Part shown: positions 1 to 64,000 of the stretch, piece by piece | Layout: every line of letters begins with the position of its first letter | Numbering within the stretch: position 1 is the first letter of the stretch | Assembly (NCBI RefSeq): GCF_964340395.1 | Contig: NC_135564.1 | Coordinates: forward strand, 12,198,391 to 12,262,390 | Length of the DNA stretch: 64,000 bases | DNA from: Glandiceps talaboti | Taxonomy: Eukaryota; Hemichordata; Enteropneusta; Spengelidae | Direction of reading: 5' to 3' | Position numbers and translations under genes: made by a program | The notes under the pieces: model-generated | Seen by the model: the letters and a program-made list of their open reading frames with translations, nothing else | Told to the model about the DNA's origin: nothing | Databases searched by the model: none

Positions 1-63892
<63,892 letters not shown>

Positions 63893-64000
63893 GTAAGTGA
63901 AATTTATTTGACTGTCTTGTATATTAATGCATGCCAAGTAGTACCCCGGTCGCTCCATGTAATGACATGACACACGACTATGTCATTGGTTCTGGTGTAC

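Overview
The window is animal (eukaryotic) nuclear DNA, AT-rich outside one giant repeat. It carries part of a single, enormous, intron-rich gene on the + strand that runs off both ends. I reconstruct 46 exons (1-63892, about 29.8 kb coding, about 9,950 residues) from GT-AG junctions that all keep one reading frame. The product is a secreted or cell-surface mucin of the MUC4 type (NIDO, AMOP and vWD domains) enclosed by long runs of EGF modules. The exon/intron style, the symmetric phase-1 EGF exons, the frequent tacatgta-like words in introns and the domain set suggest a marine invertebrate (hemichordate, amphioxus, mollusc or similar). The phylum cannot be settled from the sequence alone.

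Layout: (1) 1-22766 is one exon, open from the left edge, made of about 630 copies of a 36-bp / 12-residue Thr-Glu-Pro unit. It codes for a highly acidic, Cys-free, presumably O-glycosylated stalk. (2) 23560-32764 holds 11 exons coding 12 EGF modules, mostly calcium-binding. (3) 33379-36126 plus the start of exon 36931-37417 form the NIDO domain. The rest of 36931-37417 through 38864 is the AMOP domain. 39787-44235 is a Cys-poor vWD domain with a GDPH motif. 44865-46655 is a MUC4-like post-vWD region ending in two EGF-like cysteine clusters. (4) 47391-63892 holds 20 exons coding 22 further EGF modules. The gene continues past the right edge, so the N-terminus and signal peptide and the C-terminus with any transmembrane segment lie outside.

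The most unusual points are these. The stalk exon is about 22.8 kb and has nested higher-order repeats (periods near 900, 2193, 1656, 1548/1476 and 861 bp). An exon-intron junction at 48.2 kb has been tandemly copied to give eight successive 5' splice sites, with an 81-bp (27-codon) unit that stays open in frame through the first copies. Similar junction duplications are seen at 31.65 kb (donor), 34.13 kb (acceptor) and 44.77 kb (acceptor), so this may be a recurrent mode of change in this gene. One EGF module carries a long Ser/acidic insertion. Introns carry several small interspersed elements with terminal inverted repeats, a 112-bp-armed hairpin and many microsatellites lying next to splice sites.

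I see no second gene, RNA gene, CRISPR array, virus or prokaryotic feature. Introns over 300 bases not listed as features show nothing I can support beyond AT-rich non-coding sequence.
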